In this document: piece after piece, positions 43,465-56,733 of the stretch
How the letters are laid out: every line of letters starts with the position of its first letter
How positions within the stretch are numbered: the first letter of the stretch is position 1
Assembly: GCF_038405225.1 (NCBI RefSeq)
Contig: NZ_CP151657.1
Span: forward strand, 496,001 to 560,000
Direction: 5' to 3'
Length of the DNA stretch: 64,000 nt
Source of the DNA: Arthrobacter citreus
GTDB taxonomy: Bacteria; Actinomycetota; Actinomycetes; Actinomycetales; Micrococcaceae
Made by a program: the position numbers and the translations under genes
The notes under the pieces: model-generated
Told to the model about the DNA's origin: nothing
The model's input: only the letters and a program-made list of their open reading frames with translations
Databases searched by the model: none

Positions 43465-43493
43465 AAGGGCCGCTGCCATCAGCAGCGGCCCTT
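43465..43493. terminator. Bidirectional terminator between pdtaS and whiB1
   Basis: Perfect 12-bp arms AAGGGCCGCTGC (43465-43476) and GCAGCGGCCCTT (43482-43493), 5-nt loop, between two convergent stops. Confidence 0.85.
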
Positions 43494-43535
43494 CAAAGTC
43501 TCGCGGAACAAAAGGTCCGCAGGTTTATCCGATTC

Positions 43536-43784
43536 CTAGGACGCGCGGCGTGCGCGTGCGGCGCGGCGCTTCAGGGCGCGGCGCTCATCTTCACTCATGC
43601 CGCCCCAGACGCCTGCGTCCTGGCCGGTTTCGATAGCCCACTGGAGGCAGGTATCCATGACCGGGCATCGGCGGCACACACTCTTGGCTTCTTCAATCTG
43701 AAGAAGAGCCGGGCCGGTGTTGCCCACAGGAAAGAACAGCTCCGGATCTTTGTCCAGACACGCTGCGCGGCTCCGCCAATCCAT
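43536..43784 (-). CDS. whiB1: WhiB1-type iron-sulfur transcription regulator
   Basis: 82-residue [4Fe-4S] regulator. Cluster cysteines C9, C37, C40 and C46 are present (CxnCxxCxxxxxC), followed by the beta-turn GVWGG and the basic ERRALKRRAARARR tail. MDWRSRAACLDKDPELFFPVG is nearly the mycobacterial WhiB1 N-terminus. WhiB1 binds the housekeeping sigma factor region 4, responds to nitric oxide and is essential in mycobacteria. The ATG at 43784 has GGAG 12 nt upstream. Next to pdtaS as in mycobacteria. A CRP-like site lies 41-56 bp upstream. Confidence 0.96.
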   Translation of the reverse strand: MDWRSRAACLDKDPELFFPVGNTGPALLQIEEAKSVCRRCPVMDTCLQWAIETGQDAGVWGGMSEDERRALKRRAARARRAS

Positions 43785-43824
43785 GCTAATCACAATCTCC
43801 TCTAATAGTTGACTCCCACGTGTT

Positions 43825-43840
43825 TGTGAAAACATTCACG
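43825..43840 (-). promoter_or_regulatory. CRP/GlxR-type operator upstream of whiB1
   Basis: TGTGA-AAACAT-TCACG matches the CRP consensus TGTGA-N6-TCACA at 9 of 10 fixed positions. It is 41 bp upstream of the whiB1 ATG. Mycobacterial CRP (Rv3676) is known to bind the whiB1 promoter. Confidence 0.7.
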
Positions 43841-44019
43841 AGCAACTGCAAACGAAAGGGGCCAGCTCCGGCCCCTGATTTCCCCAACTACTAGGATTCC
43901 ACGATACGGAAACCCAGACAAGGGTTAGTAAGCTCTTACTTTGCGCCAAACCATGAGGGATGCGTCACAGCGCCCCGGGTGGGGGACCGGGGACCTGGGC
44001 GTCCTCCGACTATCTCCGG

Positions 44020-44025
44020 TAGTGT
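44020..44025 (+). promoter_or_regulatory. -10 hexamer for leaderless membrane protein gene
   Basis: TAGTGT ends 6 nt before the GTG at 44032; no ribosome site. Confidence 0.5.
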
Positions 44026-44031
44026 GCCAGT

Positions 44032-44469
44032 GTGTCAAGACCCCATGAGCCCCACCCTGACGCCGGTCATCCGGCGCCGCGTCCGCCGGCAGTCCTCGTT
44101 ATTTCCGCCATCCTGGTCCTGGAGGCACTGGCGCTGCTGGGAGTTGCCGGCTGGTTCGTTTACAACCTCTTCACGGTTGCCCCGGTTTCAATGGGTGGAG
44201 CGGTCTTCACCACGGTCCTGCTCGCGGCCGCCGGCATCTGGCTGCTGGCACTGGGACACTTCTTCTTCCGCGGGTACCGCTGGACCCGCGCGGGCGCGCT
44301 CGTTTTCCAGCTTTTCGCAGTCGTCATCGCCGTGCCCACCCTTCAAGGCGGAGTCATTCTGGCGGGCCTGCTCCTGCTGCTGCCGGCCGCCACCGTACTT
44401 CTGCTGCTGTTTACCCGGCCTGTCCTGGAGCACACCAGCAAAGTCTCCGGAGACCCCAAGGCGTTCTAG
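44032..44469 (+). CDS. Small four-helix membrane protein
   Basis: 145 residues: a 20-residue Pro/His-rich cytosolic tail and four membrane helices (about 20-45, 55-78, 85-105, 108-128), with the pattern VLVISAILVLEALALLGVAGWFVYNLF. Conserved hypothetical type seen in Micrococcaceae; I do not recognise a named family. It stands alone between divergent whiB1 and the acyltransferase. Function unknown. Confidence 0.75.
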   Translation: MSRPHEPHPDAGHPAPRPPAVLVISAILVLEALALLGVAGWFVYNLFTVAPVSMGGAVFTTVLLAAAGIWLLALGHFFFRGYRWTRAGALVFQLFAVVIAVPTLQGGVILAGLLLLLPAATVLLLLFTRPVLEHTSKVSGDPKAF

Positions 44470-44722
44470 CCGTTTTTGCCGTAGTCTTCCGGTTTCGCGT
44501 GTTCGCTCTGCCACAGCGGCTTCCGGCGCCGGGTGCACCGGTATCCGGCCGTCCGGGACCAGGCGAGGGGACAAGTACCCCGGAAATGAAGCATTAGGCG
44601 GGCCTCCAAAATTGGAAGCGGCGGTGCAGGCGCGGCGGCCCGCCACCGCCCCCGCGCCCAGGAGTCCCAAGGTCGTGGGGGTAGAGTCTATGGCTGAAAT
44701 GCTGTTCCAATGAGAGGTCTTT

Positions 44723-46783
44723 GTGTCTCAGCTGCAAACGGATGCTTCCGGGCCCTCCGCCAAGGGCGCTCCGGAGGCGGCACGGCAATCCCGCTACCGC
44801 CCGGAAGTACAGGGCCTGCGGGCCCTGGCCGTGCTCATGGTCGTGACCTATCACATCTGGTTTGGCCGGGTATCGGGCGGGGTGGACATATTCCTGCTCA
44901 TCTCCGCTTTCCTGCTGACGCTGTCCTTTGTCCGCAAAGTGGAGGAAGGCCGGGCACTGAGCCTGGGCCGCTACTGGCTGCGGCAGTTCAAGCGGCTGCT
45001 TCCCCCGGTTGCCGTGGTCCTGATTGGCACGCTGGCCGCCGCGGCGCTGCTGGTTCCGCAGAGCCGGTGGACGGAAATCCTCTCGCAGAGCTGGTCTTCC
45101 CTCCTCTATTTCCAGAACTGGGTACTGGCGGCAGAATCGGTGGACTACTACGCCGTCGACCACAGCACCGCGAGCCCCCTGCAGCACTTCTGGTCCCTTT
45201 CCATCCAGGGGCAGGTCTTTATTCTCTGGCCGCTCCTCTTCGCCGCCTCGGCTTTGCTGGCCAGATGGACCAGAGTGTCCTTCCGCAAGGTCGTGCTGGT
45301 GGTGTTCGGCCTGATCTTCGCCGGGTCACTGGCCTATTCCGTGCTGGAGACCTACGGGAACCAGTCACACGCATACTTCGACACCCGGACAAGGCTGTGG
45401 GAGTTTGCCCTGGGCACCCTGCTCGCCCTGGCCCTTCCGTATCTGAAACTGCCGCGGAGCCTGCGGATCATCGGCGGCTGGCTGGGCCTGGCCATTATGT
45501 TCAGTGTTGGTTTCCTGCTGGACGTGCAGGGCCAGTTCCCGGGCTACGTTGCCCTGTGGCCCCTGGCCGCGGCGTCGCTGATCATTGTTGCCGGGCAGAC
45601 GGAAAGCCGTCTTGGTGCTGACCGCCTGTTGTCATGGAAGCCGCTCATCCGCCTCGGCGACATGTCGTACGCCCTTTACCTCTGGCACTGGCCGGTCCTG
45701 GTGATCTACCTCATCTGGCGCGGACAGGAGGAAGCCGGTCCCCTCGGCGGCACGGCCATCATCGCCCTTTCCCTCGTCCTGGCCTACCTGACCACCAAAT
45801 TGGTGGAGCGGCCGCTGCGGTCCTCCGCATGGGTCAACCTCAACTCGCGCCGCGCCGTCGCGGTCATCGCGGTGTGCATCGCAGTGGTGGCCGCGCCGCT
45901 TACGGCGTGGCAGCAGGGGCTGCAGCTGCAGTCCGAACGGCTGACGGCCCAGGCTGTGCAGGAAAACCCGGGTGCACGGGTGCTGCTGGCGGATTTCGAG
46001 GATAGAAGCAGCGGGGAGGCGCTGCCGATTCCCACGGCGAGCATGCTCCCGCATGAATGGGGCGTGCTGCCGGGAAACTGTGAAAACCTGGAAAATGCTC
46101 CCTCCGATCCGATGCTGTCGGCTGTCTGCATGAGCGCCGAGCCCGTGGAGCAACCGCGAAAAACCATTTTGGTGGCCGGGGACTCCCATGCCGAGCAATG
46201 GCTGGGCGCCCTTGAGCCCATGGTCGAAGAGCACAATTACCAGATCATCGCCCTGCTGCAGGGGGGATGTTCCTTTGGCGAATATTCGGACGCCCGCCTT
46301 CCCGGCTGCAATGACTTCAACGGTGCCGTCCTCGATTACGCCCTGGAACTGCAGCCCGATGCCGTCTTCACCGTGGCAACTGCTGCGCAGGCTGCCCGGC
46401 CCGCTGATCCTCCTGTCACGGGTCTTCCGGAGGTGTCCGAAGTGTTGAGGCAGCAGGGTATTCCGGTGGTTGGCGTGCGGGACAATCCGCGCTTCGACTT
46501 CAACATGATCCAGTGTGCCGAGGCCAACGGAAACACGGCTCCGGAGTGCACCAGGGACGTGTCCGAGAAACTTACCGATCCGGACACGGTTAACGAGTTC
46601 TTCGATTCGCTGCCCGCCATGGAACTGATGGACATGACCGATATGATCTGCCCCGGCGGTGTCTGCGGGCCGGTGGTGGGCAACGTCTACGTATATATGG
46701 ACGACAACCACCTGACGAACACCTACACGGCGTCGATGGCGGGCGAGTTTGACCGCCGGTTCCATGCCGCCCTGGGCTGGTAA
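44723..46783 (+). CDS. Acyltransferase-3 / SGNH membrane O-acyltransferase
   Basis: 686 residues of the OatA/OafA type. The N-terminal acyltransferase-3 domain has about ten helices, beginning YRPEVQGLRALAVLMVVTYHIWFG (the invariant R-x10-H region), and the C-terminal extracytoplasmic SGNH domain has GDSHAEQWLGAL (catalytic Ser, about residue 488) and the late DDNHLT containing the catalytic Asp/His pair. Such proteins put acetyl or other acyl groups on peptidoglycan or exported glycans. Placed just before the galactan genes, so a galactan acyl transferase is plausible. GTG start with GAGAGG site. Confidence 0.92.
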   Translation: MSQLQTDASGPSAKGAPEAARQSRYRPEVQGLRALAVLMVVTYHIWFGRVSGGVDIFLLISAFLLTLSFVRKVEEGRALSLGRYWLRQFKRLLPPVAVVLIGTLAAAALLVPQSRWTEILSQSWSSLLYFQNWVLAAESVDYYAVDHSTASPLQHFWSLSIQGQVFILWPLLFAASALLARWTRVSFRKVVLVVFGLIFAGSLAYSVLETYGNQSHAYFDTRTRLWEFALGTLLALALPYLKLPRSLRIIGGWLGLAIMFSVGFLLDVQGQFPGYVALWPLAAASLIIVAGQTESRLGADRLLSWKPLIRLGDMSYALYLWHWPVLVIYLIWRGQEEAGPLGGTAIIALSLVLAYLTTKLVERPLRSSAWVNLNSRRAVAVIAVCIAVVAAPLTAWQQGLQLQSERLTAQAVQENPGARVLLADFEDRSSGEALPIPTASMLPHEWGVLPGNCENLENAPSDPMLSAVCMSAEPVEQPRKTILVAGDSHAEQWLGALEPMVEEHNYQIIALLQGGCSFGEYSDARLPGCNDFNGAVLDYALELQPDAVFTVATAAQAARPADPPVTGLPEVSEVLRQQGIPVVGVRDNPRFDFNMIQCAEANGNTAPECTRDVSEKLTDPDTVNEFFDSLPAMELMDMTDMICPGGVCGPVVGNVYVYMDDNHLTNTYTASMAGEFDRRFHAALGW

Positions 46784-46830
46784 CCCCCTCCCGGCCGCCT
46801 AAAAGTGCCCGTTACCGGAATGTCAGATAA

Positions 46831-50096
<3,266 letters not shown>

Positions 50097-50098
50097 GC

Positions 50099-50968
50099 TT
50101 GTCTACCGGTGAACTCGTCACCCCCGGCTCCGGGGGTGGCCTGCGCGACGTGCTGCGGTCGCGCTACCTGCTGAAGCTGCTTGTCGCCAAGGAGCTCAAG
50201 GTCCGCTACCGCGGATCGGTGCTGGGCCTGCTGTGGTCCTATGTGAAGCCCGGTGTGCAGTTCCTCGTCTTCTGGTTTGCGCTGGGAGTCTTCCTTGGGT
50301 TGAACGAGAGCACACCGAACTTTCCCATCTACCTGTTCTCGGGCATCATCCTGATCAACTTCTTCAGTGAAGCGCTGGGCAACGCATCGCGGTCCATCGT
50401 GGGCAATGGGGGACTGATCAAGAAGATCTATCTGCCCAGGGAGCTGTTCCCCGTGGCTTCGGTCTGGGTCTCGGCCGTGCACTTCCTGCCGCAGCTGCTG
50501 ATTCTCCTGGCTGCTGCCCTGATCACCGGATGGCGGCCGGGGCTCTCGGAAGTCGGTGCGGCCGTCATCGGATTCGTGATCGTGGCACTGCTGGCAACCG
50601 GCCTGGGCCTGTTCTTCGGCGCGGTCAATGTTTACTTCCGCGATTCCGAGAACTTTGTGGACATGCTGCTGATGATCGCCACGTGGGCCTCACCGGTGCT
50701 CTATCACTGGCAGATGGTCCGCGATTCGCTCGGCACGACGGCGCTGACCATCTACCAGATGAACCCGTTGACCACCGCCGTGGAACTTTTCCACCACGCA
50801 TTCTGGCTTCCGACCACGGGGTGGGACGACGCAGCAGTCATCGCCGAGACCCCGCCGTCGCTCCTCACGCTGTGGATGCCCGTGGCCCTGGTCACGTCCG
50901 TCCTTGTCCTGTTACTGGGGCAATTCACCTTCCGGCGGCTGGAAGGCCGCTTCGCACAGGAGCTCTAG
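50099..50968 (+). CDS. wzm: ABC-2 type polysaccharide export permease (Wzm-like)
   Basis: 289 residues, six membrane helices, ABC-2 membrane family for polysaccharide/teichoic acid export. N-terminal RYLLKLLVAKELKVRYRGSVLGLLWSYVKPG is the characteristic amphipathic opening, and NVYFRDSENFVDMLLMIATWASPVLY is the conserved cytosolic loop. TTG start 3 nt after glfT2; ribosome site weak, likely coupled. Together with the ATPase it should flip the galactan. Confidence 0.93.
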   Translation: MSTGELVTPGSGGGLRDVLRSRYLLKLLVAKELKVRYRGSVLGLLWSYVKPGVQFLVFWFALGVFLGLNESTPNFPIYLFSGIILINFFSEALGNASRSIVGNGGLIKKIYLPRELFPVASVWVSAVHFLPQLLILLAAALITGWRPGLSEVGAAVIGFVIVALLATGLGLFFGAVNVYFRDSENFVDMLLMIATWASPVLYHWQMVRDSLGTTALTIYQMNPLTTAVELFHHAFWLPTTGWDDAAVIAETPPSLLTLWMPVALVTSVLVLLLGQFTFRRLEGRFAQEL

Positions 50969-50970
50969 CC

Positions 50971-51702
50971 GTGTCCACAGCAATTGAAGTGCGCAACGTG
51001 TCGAAGGAGTTTGTCCTCCGGCACACCAGATCCATAAAGGAAGCCTTTGTCTGGTTCGTGAAGGGACGCAAGGGCGACTTGTCCGAGAAGTTCTTCGCGC
51101 TGAAGGACGTCTCCCTGGAGGTGAAGCAGGGCGAATCAGTGGCGCTGCTGGGACTTAACGGGTCGGGAAAGTCGACGCTTCTAAAGCAGATATCCGGCGT
51201 CATGCTTCCCGACACCGGCACCGTGGGGACACGGGGCCGCGTGGCCGGACTGATTGAGGTGGGAGCCGGATTCCATCCCGACCTCAGCGGCCGTGACAAT
51301 GTCTTCCTGAACGGCGCCATCCTTGGAATGAGCGAGGCGGAGATCCACGAGAAGTTCGACTCCATCGTCGAGTTTTCCGAGATCGGGCAGTTCATCGACA
51401 CCGAGGTGAAATTCTATTCATCGGGCATGTACCTTCGCCTGGCATTCTCCGTGGCGGTGCACACCGATCCCGAGGTTTTCCTCGTCGACGAAATCCTGGC
51501 CGTGGGGGATGAACCCTTCCAAAAGAAGTGCATCGCCAAGATCCGTGACCTCGCCGAGGAAGGCAAGACCCTTGTCGTTGTGAGCCATGACCTGGACCTC
51601 GTGGCCAAGATCTGTGAACGTGGCGTCCTGCTGGAACACGGCCGGGTTGTCATGGACGCTCCGGTGGCCCAGGTGGTTGCCCGGCTGCGCGGCCAGGAAT
51701 AA
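50971..51702 (+). CDS. wzt: ABC polysaccharide export ATPase (Wzt-like)
   Basis: 243 residues with Walker A GLNGSGKST, a long Gate-helix region around GHxDL (GAGFHPDLSGRDNVFLNG), signature YSSGM, Walker B VFLVDEILAVGD and switch His in VVSHDLD. No C-terminal carbohydrate-binding domain, so the exported chain is probably not length-capped by this protein. GTG start after CAGGAG, 2 nt after wzm. Confidence 0.95.
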   Translation: MSTAIEVRNVSKEFVLRHTRSIKEAFVWFVKGRKGDLSEKFFALKDVSLEVKQGESVALLGLNGSGKSTLLKQISGVMLPDTGTVGTRGRVAGLIEVGAGFHPDLSGRDNVFLNGAILGMSEAEIHEKFDSIVEFSEIGQFIDTEVKFYSSGMYLRLAFSVAVHTDPEVFLVDEILAVGDEPFQKKCIAKIRDLAEEGKTLVVVSHDLDLVAKICERGVLLEHGRVVMDAPVAQVVARLRGQE

Positions 51703-51763
51703 CTTCGGAGCCGGGAATACCGTCGATCGGCAGCCCGGACCGGCCATCCGGTAACCGGCGCAA

Positions 51764-51795
51764 AAAAGAGCGGGCCCCGCGGGGCCCGCTCTTTT
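51764..51795. terminator. Bidirectional terminator between wzt and rmlA
   Basis: AAAAGAGCGGGCCCC (51764-51778) and GGGGCCCGCTCTTTT (51781-51795) form a perfect 15-bp stem with A and T tracts on both sides, serving both convergent genes. Confidence 0.93.
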
Positions 51796-51817
51796 GCTTT
51801 CCGTCCAGCGGGCTGGC

Positions 51818-52690
51818 TTACTTTTTGCCGGACTGCAGCAGTGACAGCAGGTAATCTCCGTAACCACTCTTCACGAGGGGCTCGGCACGCTTGCGCAGAT
51901 CTTCGTCCGAGAGGAACCCCTGGCGCCAGGCGACTTCCTCGGGGGAGCCGATCTTCAGGCCCTGCCGGCTCTCCACCGTGCGGATGAAGTTTGAGGCATC
52001 GTTGAGTGAATCGAACGTTCCGGTATCCAGCCAGGCCGTGCCGCGGGGAAGGATTTCGACCTGGAGTTTTCCGCGTTCGAGGTAAACCCGGTTGACGTCG
52101 GTGATTTCCAGCTCGCCACGGGGCGAGGGCTTAAGCGCCTTGGAAATCTCGACGACGTCGTTGTCGTAGAAGTACAGACCCGGAACCGCGTAATTGCTCT
52201 TGGGCTGTTTCGGCTTTTCCTCCAGGGACAGCGCCCGGCCCTGCGCGTCGAACTCCACCACACCGTAGGCGGACGGATCCTGGACCCAGTACCCAAAAAT
52301 GGCACCGCCGTCGATGTTTTCGAACCGGCGCAGCTGGGTTCCCATGCCGTGCCCGTAGAAGATGTTGTCGCCGAGCACCAGGGCCACCGACTCTGAGCCG
52401 ATGTGATCTTCGCCCAGCACAAAGGCCTGCGCCAGGCCGTCCGGGGAGGCCTGCTGGACGTAGCTGATGTTCACCCCGAACTGGCTGCCGTCACCGAGCA
52501 GCCGCTGGAACTGGTCGGCGTCGTACGGAGTGGTGATGATCAAAATGTCGCGGATGCCGCTGAGGATCAGCGTGGACAGCGGGTAGTAAATCATCGGCTT
52601 GTCATAGACGGGAACCAGCTGCTTGCTGATTCCATGAGTAATGGGGTGCAGCCGGGATCCCGTGCCGCCGGCCAGTATAATTCCGCGCAT
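51818..52690 (-). CDS. rmlA: Glucose-1-phosphate thymidylyltransferase
   Basis: First enzyme of dTDP-rhamnose synthesis. 290 residues with the nucleotidyl signature [35 protein letters not shown], the metal-site [12 protein letters not shown] and [22 protein letters not shown] at 52690 with a G-rich ribosome site; upstream in-frame codons are rejected as they lack a site. It is on the opposite strand to rmlB and rmlC-rmlD, 1.6 kb away. Confidence 0.97.
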   Translation of the reverse strand: MRGIILAGGTGSRLHPITHGISKQLVPVYDKPMIYYPLSTLILSGIRDILIITTPYDADQFQRLLGDGSQFGVNISYVQQASPDGLAQAFVLGEDHIGSESVALVLGDNIFYGHGMGTQLRRFENIDGGAIFGYWVQDPSAYGVVEFDAQGRALSLEEKPKQPKSNYAVPGLYFYDNDVVEISKALKPSPRGELEITDVNRVYLERGKLQVEILPRGTAWLDTGTFDSLNDASNFIRTVESRQGLKIGSPEEVAWRQGFLSDEDLRKRAEPLVKSGYGDYLLSLLQSGKK

Positions 52691-52921
52691 GCCCCCATCT
52701 TCTCCCAGCCCCCTGCGGCGGCAAAATCGCGGGAGGGTGTGACACGCGCTCAGTGAACCGTGCCGGCCCCGTCTTCCTGTGCAGGCGGCAGGACCGCTCC
52801 GGTAAGGTGGATCGGTGGGAGTTCTGAGGTCCCGGCAGCGGCCGGGCATCAACGGGCCGGCCCACCCCTTCGGGGACCGAAGGCGCTGCGGACACGAGGT
52901 GAAAGAACAATTAGGTTCAAG

Positions 52922-54241
52922 TTGGGCAAAACCGCCAAGGCTCCCGGAGCCGATGGTGCGGACAAAGGCATGGGACAGGGCTCGGCAGCCGGAGTGGGCG
53001 CCGCGTCGCTTGCCTCCGCCGCCGTCGGCTACGTTGTCATAGTCGTTGCCGCACGGACCCTGGACAAGCAGGACAACGCTGCCTTCCTCACCTTCTGGTC
53101 AGCGGTGTTCCTGGTGATCGGCGTACTGGGCGGCATTGCCGTTGAAACGACGCGGGCAGCCAAGACCGCCCGCAGCCTGGCCGACGCCGGAACCGGCGAA
53201 GGCGGGCCGCGCCGTCCCCGGATGGGCCCGGTGGCCCTCGCCATTGGAGCCGGAACCGGACTTGTCCTGGCTGCCGCGTCACCGCTGTGGGCCCCGCCCG
53301 TCTTCGGCTCCTACTCCGGTGCGCTTGTCCCGGTCGTGTGCGTGACTGCCCTCTTCTATGCCGGGCACGCAGTGATGATGGGCCAGTTTGGCGGACTGCA
53401 GCAGTGGGGCATGTACTCGCGCGTTGTTGCCTTCGAATCAGTGGTCCGGCTGGCGGCTTTGATCGCCGTGGTGCTCATCGGAGCCTCTGTGGCCGGGCTG
53501 GCCTGGGCAACTGCGGCCGGTGTGGCCGCTTGGCTGGTGTTCATCATGCTGTCGCCCCGGAGCCGGCAGGCTTTCCTGCTCCGGGCCGACGTCGGTCTTC
53601 GCCCCTACCTGCGGACGGTATGGCACGCCTGCATGGCAGCTGCCGCCAGCGCGTCCCTCGTGGTGGGCTTCCCGGTCCTGCTGCGCCTGACCACCACCGA
53701 CGGCGTCTACCTGGAGTCGGCGGCCCTGTTGATGGCGCTGTCGCTGACCAGGGCGCCGCTGATGATCCCGCTGCAGGCCTATCAGGGAGTGGCCATCACG
53801 CACTTCATGTCCCGCCGGTCCGAGGGGCTGAAGGCTGTGGCCCCCATTTTCGGCCTGGTGCTGGGTGTGGCAGTGGTGGGGGCGGTGGCCGCTTGGCTGG
53901 TCGGGCCGTGGCTGATGGTGGCGTTCTTCGGAGAGCACTATGAGATGTCCGGAATGGTGCTGGCCGCACTGACCTTCGACGCAGGCTTCCTGGCCCTGCT
54001 GACGCTCACCGGCGCGCTGACCATCGCCTCAAACCGCCACCGTGCCTACTCCCTGGGCTGGGTGAGCGCGTCCGTGGTGTCCTTTGCCCTTCTGTGGCTT
54101 CCCCTGGACATCGAAACCCGGGCCGTAATCAGCCTCGCCGCCGGACCGTTGATCGGCATCGCGGTCCATCTCTGGGTCATCGTCCGGGCATCCCCGCGGT
54201 CCACCGCGGGCGGATCCGTTGCTGCCGCCCCGACGGCGTGA
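52922..54241 (+). CDS. Polysaccharide flippase-like membrane protein
   Basis: 439 residues, 12 or more predicted helices, of the lipopolysaccharide/MATE-like flippase fold: [32 protein letters not shown] at the start, [27 protein letters not shown] near the end. It likely moves a lipid-linked sugar or a surface polymer. The start is uncertain: TTG at 52922 (with AGG 7 nt upstream) or ATG at 52970. It sits between rmlA (divergent) and rmlB. Confidence 0.75.
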   Translation: MGKTAKAPGADGADKGMGQGSAAGVGAASLASAAVGYVVIVVAARTLDKQDNAAFLTFWSAVFLVIGVLGGIAVETTRAAKTARSLADAGTGEGGPRRPRMGPVALAIGAGTGLVLAAASPLWAPPVFGSYSGALVPVVCVTALFYAGHAVMMGQFGGLQQWGMYSRVVAFESVVRLAALIAVVLIGASVAGLAWATAAGVAAWLVFIMLSPRSRQAFLLRADVGLRPYLRTVWHACMAAAASASLVVGFPVLLRLTTTDGVYLESAALLMALSLTRAPLMIPLQAYQGVAITHFMSRRSEGLKAVAPIFGLVLGVAVVGAVAAWLVGPWLMVAFFGEHYEMSGMVLAALTFDAGFLALLTLTGALTIASNRHRAYSLGWVSASVVSFALLWLPLDIETRAVISLAAGPLIGIAVHLWVIVRASPRSTAGGSVAAAPTA

Positions 54242-54281
54242 GCCGGCCTTCCCGCACACTGGCCGAACAACAGCGCCCTAA

Positions 54282-55301
<1,020 letters not shown>

Positions 55302-55305
55302 AACC

Positions 55306-56733
55306 ATGACACTGAAGTTTTCACAGCCGCTGGCCGCCCGCACCACGCCCATTCCCGGCGTCGTGCTGTATGACCTGCCGGTGCACGGGGATAACCGGGG
55401 CTGGTTCAAGGAGAACTGGCAGCGGGAGAAGATGCTGGCCCTGGGACTGCCGGACTTCGGGCCGGTGCAGAACAACATTTCCTTCAATGAATCCGCCGGC
55501 ACCACCCGCGGCATCCACGCCGAGCCGTGGGACAAGTACATTTCCGTGGCCACAGGCCGGATTTTCGGCGCCTGGGTCGATCTGCGCGAAGGCCCGAGCT
55601 TCGGCACGGTCTTCACCGCCGAGATGGGCCCGGAGTCAGCGATCTTCATTCCCCGGGGAGTGGGCAACGCCTTCCAGACCCTGGAGGACAACACGGCCTA
55701 CACCTATCTGGTGAATGATCACTGGAGCTCCGATGCCCAGGACCGGTACACGTTCCTGAACCTTGCTGACGAGACCGCGGGCATCAACTGGCCGATCCCG
55801 CTGGAACGTGCCGAGCTCTCGGACAAGGACAGGAACCATCCGCGCCTGGCCGATGTGGTTCCCATGGCGCCGAAGCGGATCCTGGTTTTGGGAGCCGACG
55901 GGCAGCTTGGCCGTGCCCTGCGCGGCGCGTACGCGGGGGAAAACCGTGTGGAGTTTGCCTCCCGTGCGGACTTTGACCTGGCCGATCCGGCCTCCTACGC
56001 GGGGCGGAACTGGACGGACTATTCGGCGGTCATCAATGCCGCGGCGTACACCGCGGTGGATATCGCCGAGACGCCGGAGGGCCGGGCGGCTGCCTGGGCC
56101 GTTAATGCCGGTGCTGCCGCGCAGCTGGCGCGGGCCGCCGTCAAGCACCGGTTCACGCTGGTGCAGGTGTCCTCGGACTATGTTTTTGACGGTACGGTGC
56201 CGGTGCATGCCGAGGACGAGCCGTTTTCACCGCTGGGCGTGTATGGGCAGACAAAGGCCGCCGCTGACAGTGCGGTTTCCGCGGTTCCGGCGCACTACAT
56301 TGTGCGCACCAGCTGGGTGATCGGCGAGGGCGGGAACTTCGTGAAGACCATGGCTTCGCTGGCGGCGCGGGGCATCGCGCCGTCGGTGGTCGATGACCAG
56401 GTGGGGCGGTTGACGTTCACTGAGGACCTTGCCGCGGGAATCCGCCATCTGCTGGATACCGGGGCCCCTTACGGGACGTACAACCTGACCAACACCGGCC
56501 CTTCGATGTCCTGGGCCGAGGTTGCCCGGGAGGTGTACCGGCTCTCCGGGGCGTCCCCGGATGCCGTGACCGGTGTCTCCACAGCGGAGTACTTCGCCGG
56601 GAAAACGGGAGTGGCCCCGCGCCCGCTGCGCTCGACCCTGGAGCTGGGCAAGCTGGAGGCCGCGGGATTTGTGCCCGAGCATGCCGCCCAGCGGCTTGAG
56701 GCCTACGTGGGCCGTCTGAGCGGGGCACAGTGA
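55306..56733 (+). CDS. Fused dTDP-4-dehydrorhamnose 3,5-epimerase / reductase (RmlC-RmlD)
   Basis: 475 residues carrying the last two steps of dTDP-rhamnose synthesis in one chain. Residues 1-185 are RmlC (cupin): DNRGWFKENWQREKM, the catalytic His of TRGIHAE (H71), and FIPRGVGNAFQTLED. From residue 187 RmlD begins (KRILVLGADGQLGRAL), with VQVSSDYVFDG and YGQTKAAAD (Tyr-Lys pair). There is an internal ATG at the junction, which could allow RmlD alone. The fusion is a known actinobacterial arrangement. Confidence 0.94.
   Translation: MTLKFSQPLAARTTPIPGVVLYDLPVHGDNRGWFKENWQREKMLALGLPDFGPVQNNISFNESAGTTRGIHAEPWDKYISVATGRIFGAWVDLREGPSFGTVFTAEMGPESAIFIPRGVGNAFQTLEDNTAYTYLVNDHWSSDAQDRYTFLNLADETAGINWPIPLERAELSDKDRNHPRLADVVPMAPKRILVLGADGQLGRALRGAYAGENRVEFASRADFDLADPASYAGRNWTDYSAVINAAAYTAVDIAETPEGRAAAWAVNAGAAAQLARAAVKHRFTLVQVSSDYVFDGTVPVHAEDEPFSPLGVYGQTKAAADSAVSAVPAHYIVRTSWVIGEGGNFVKTMASLAARGIAPSVVDDQVGRLTFTEDLAAGIRHLLDTGAPYGTYNLTNTGPSMSWAEVAREVYRLSGASPDAVTGVSTAEYFAGKTGVAPRPLRSTLELGKLEAAGFVPEHAAQRLEAYVGRLSGAQ

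Noticed and set aside
43858-43875. GGGGCC/GGCCCC hairpin as a terminator
   Set aside because: It lies upstream of both divergent genes and has no T run; more likely a regulatory or chance palindrome.
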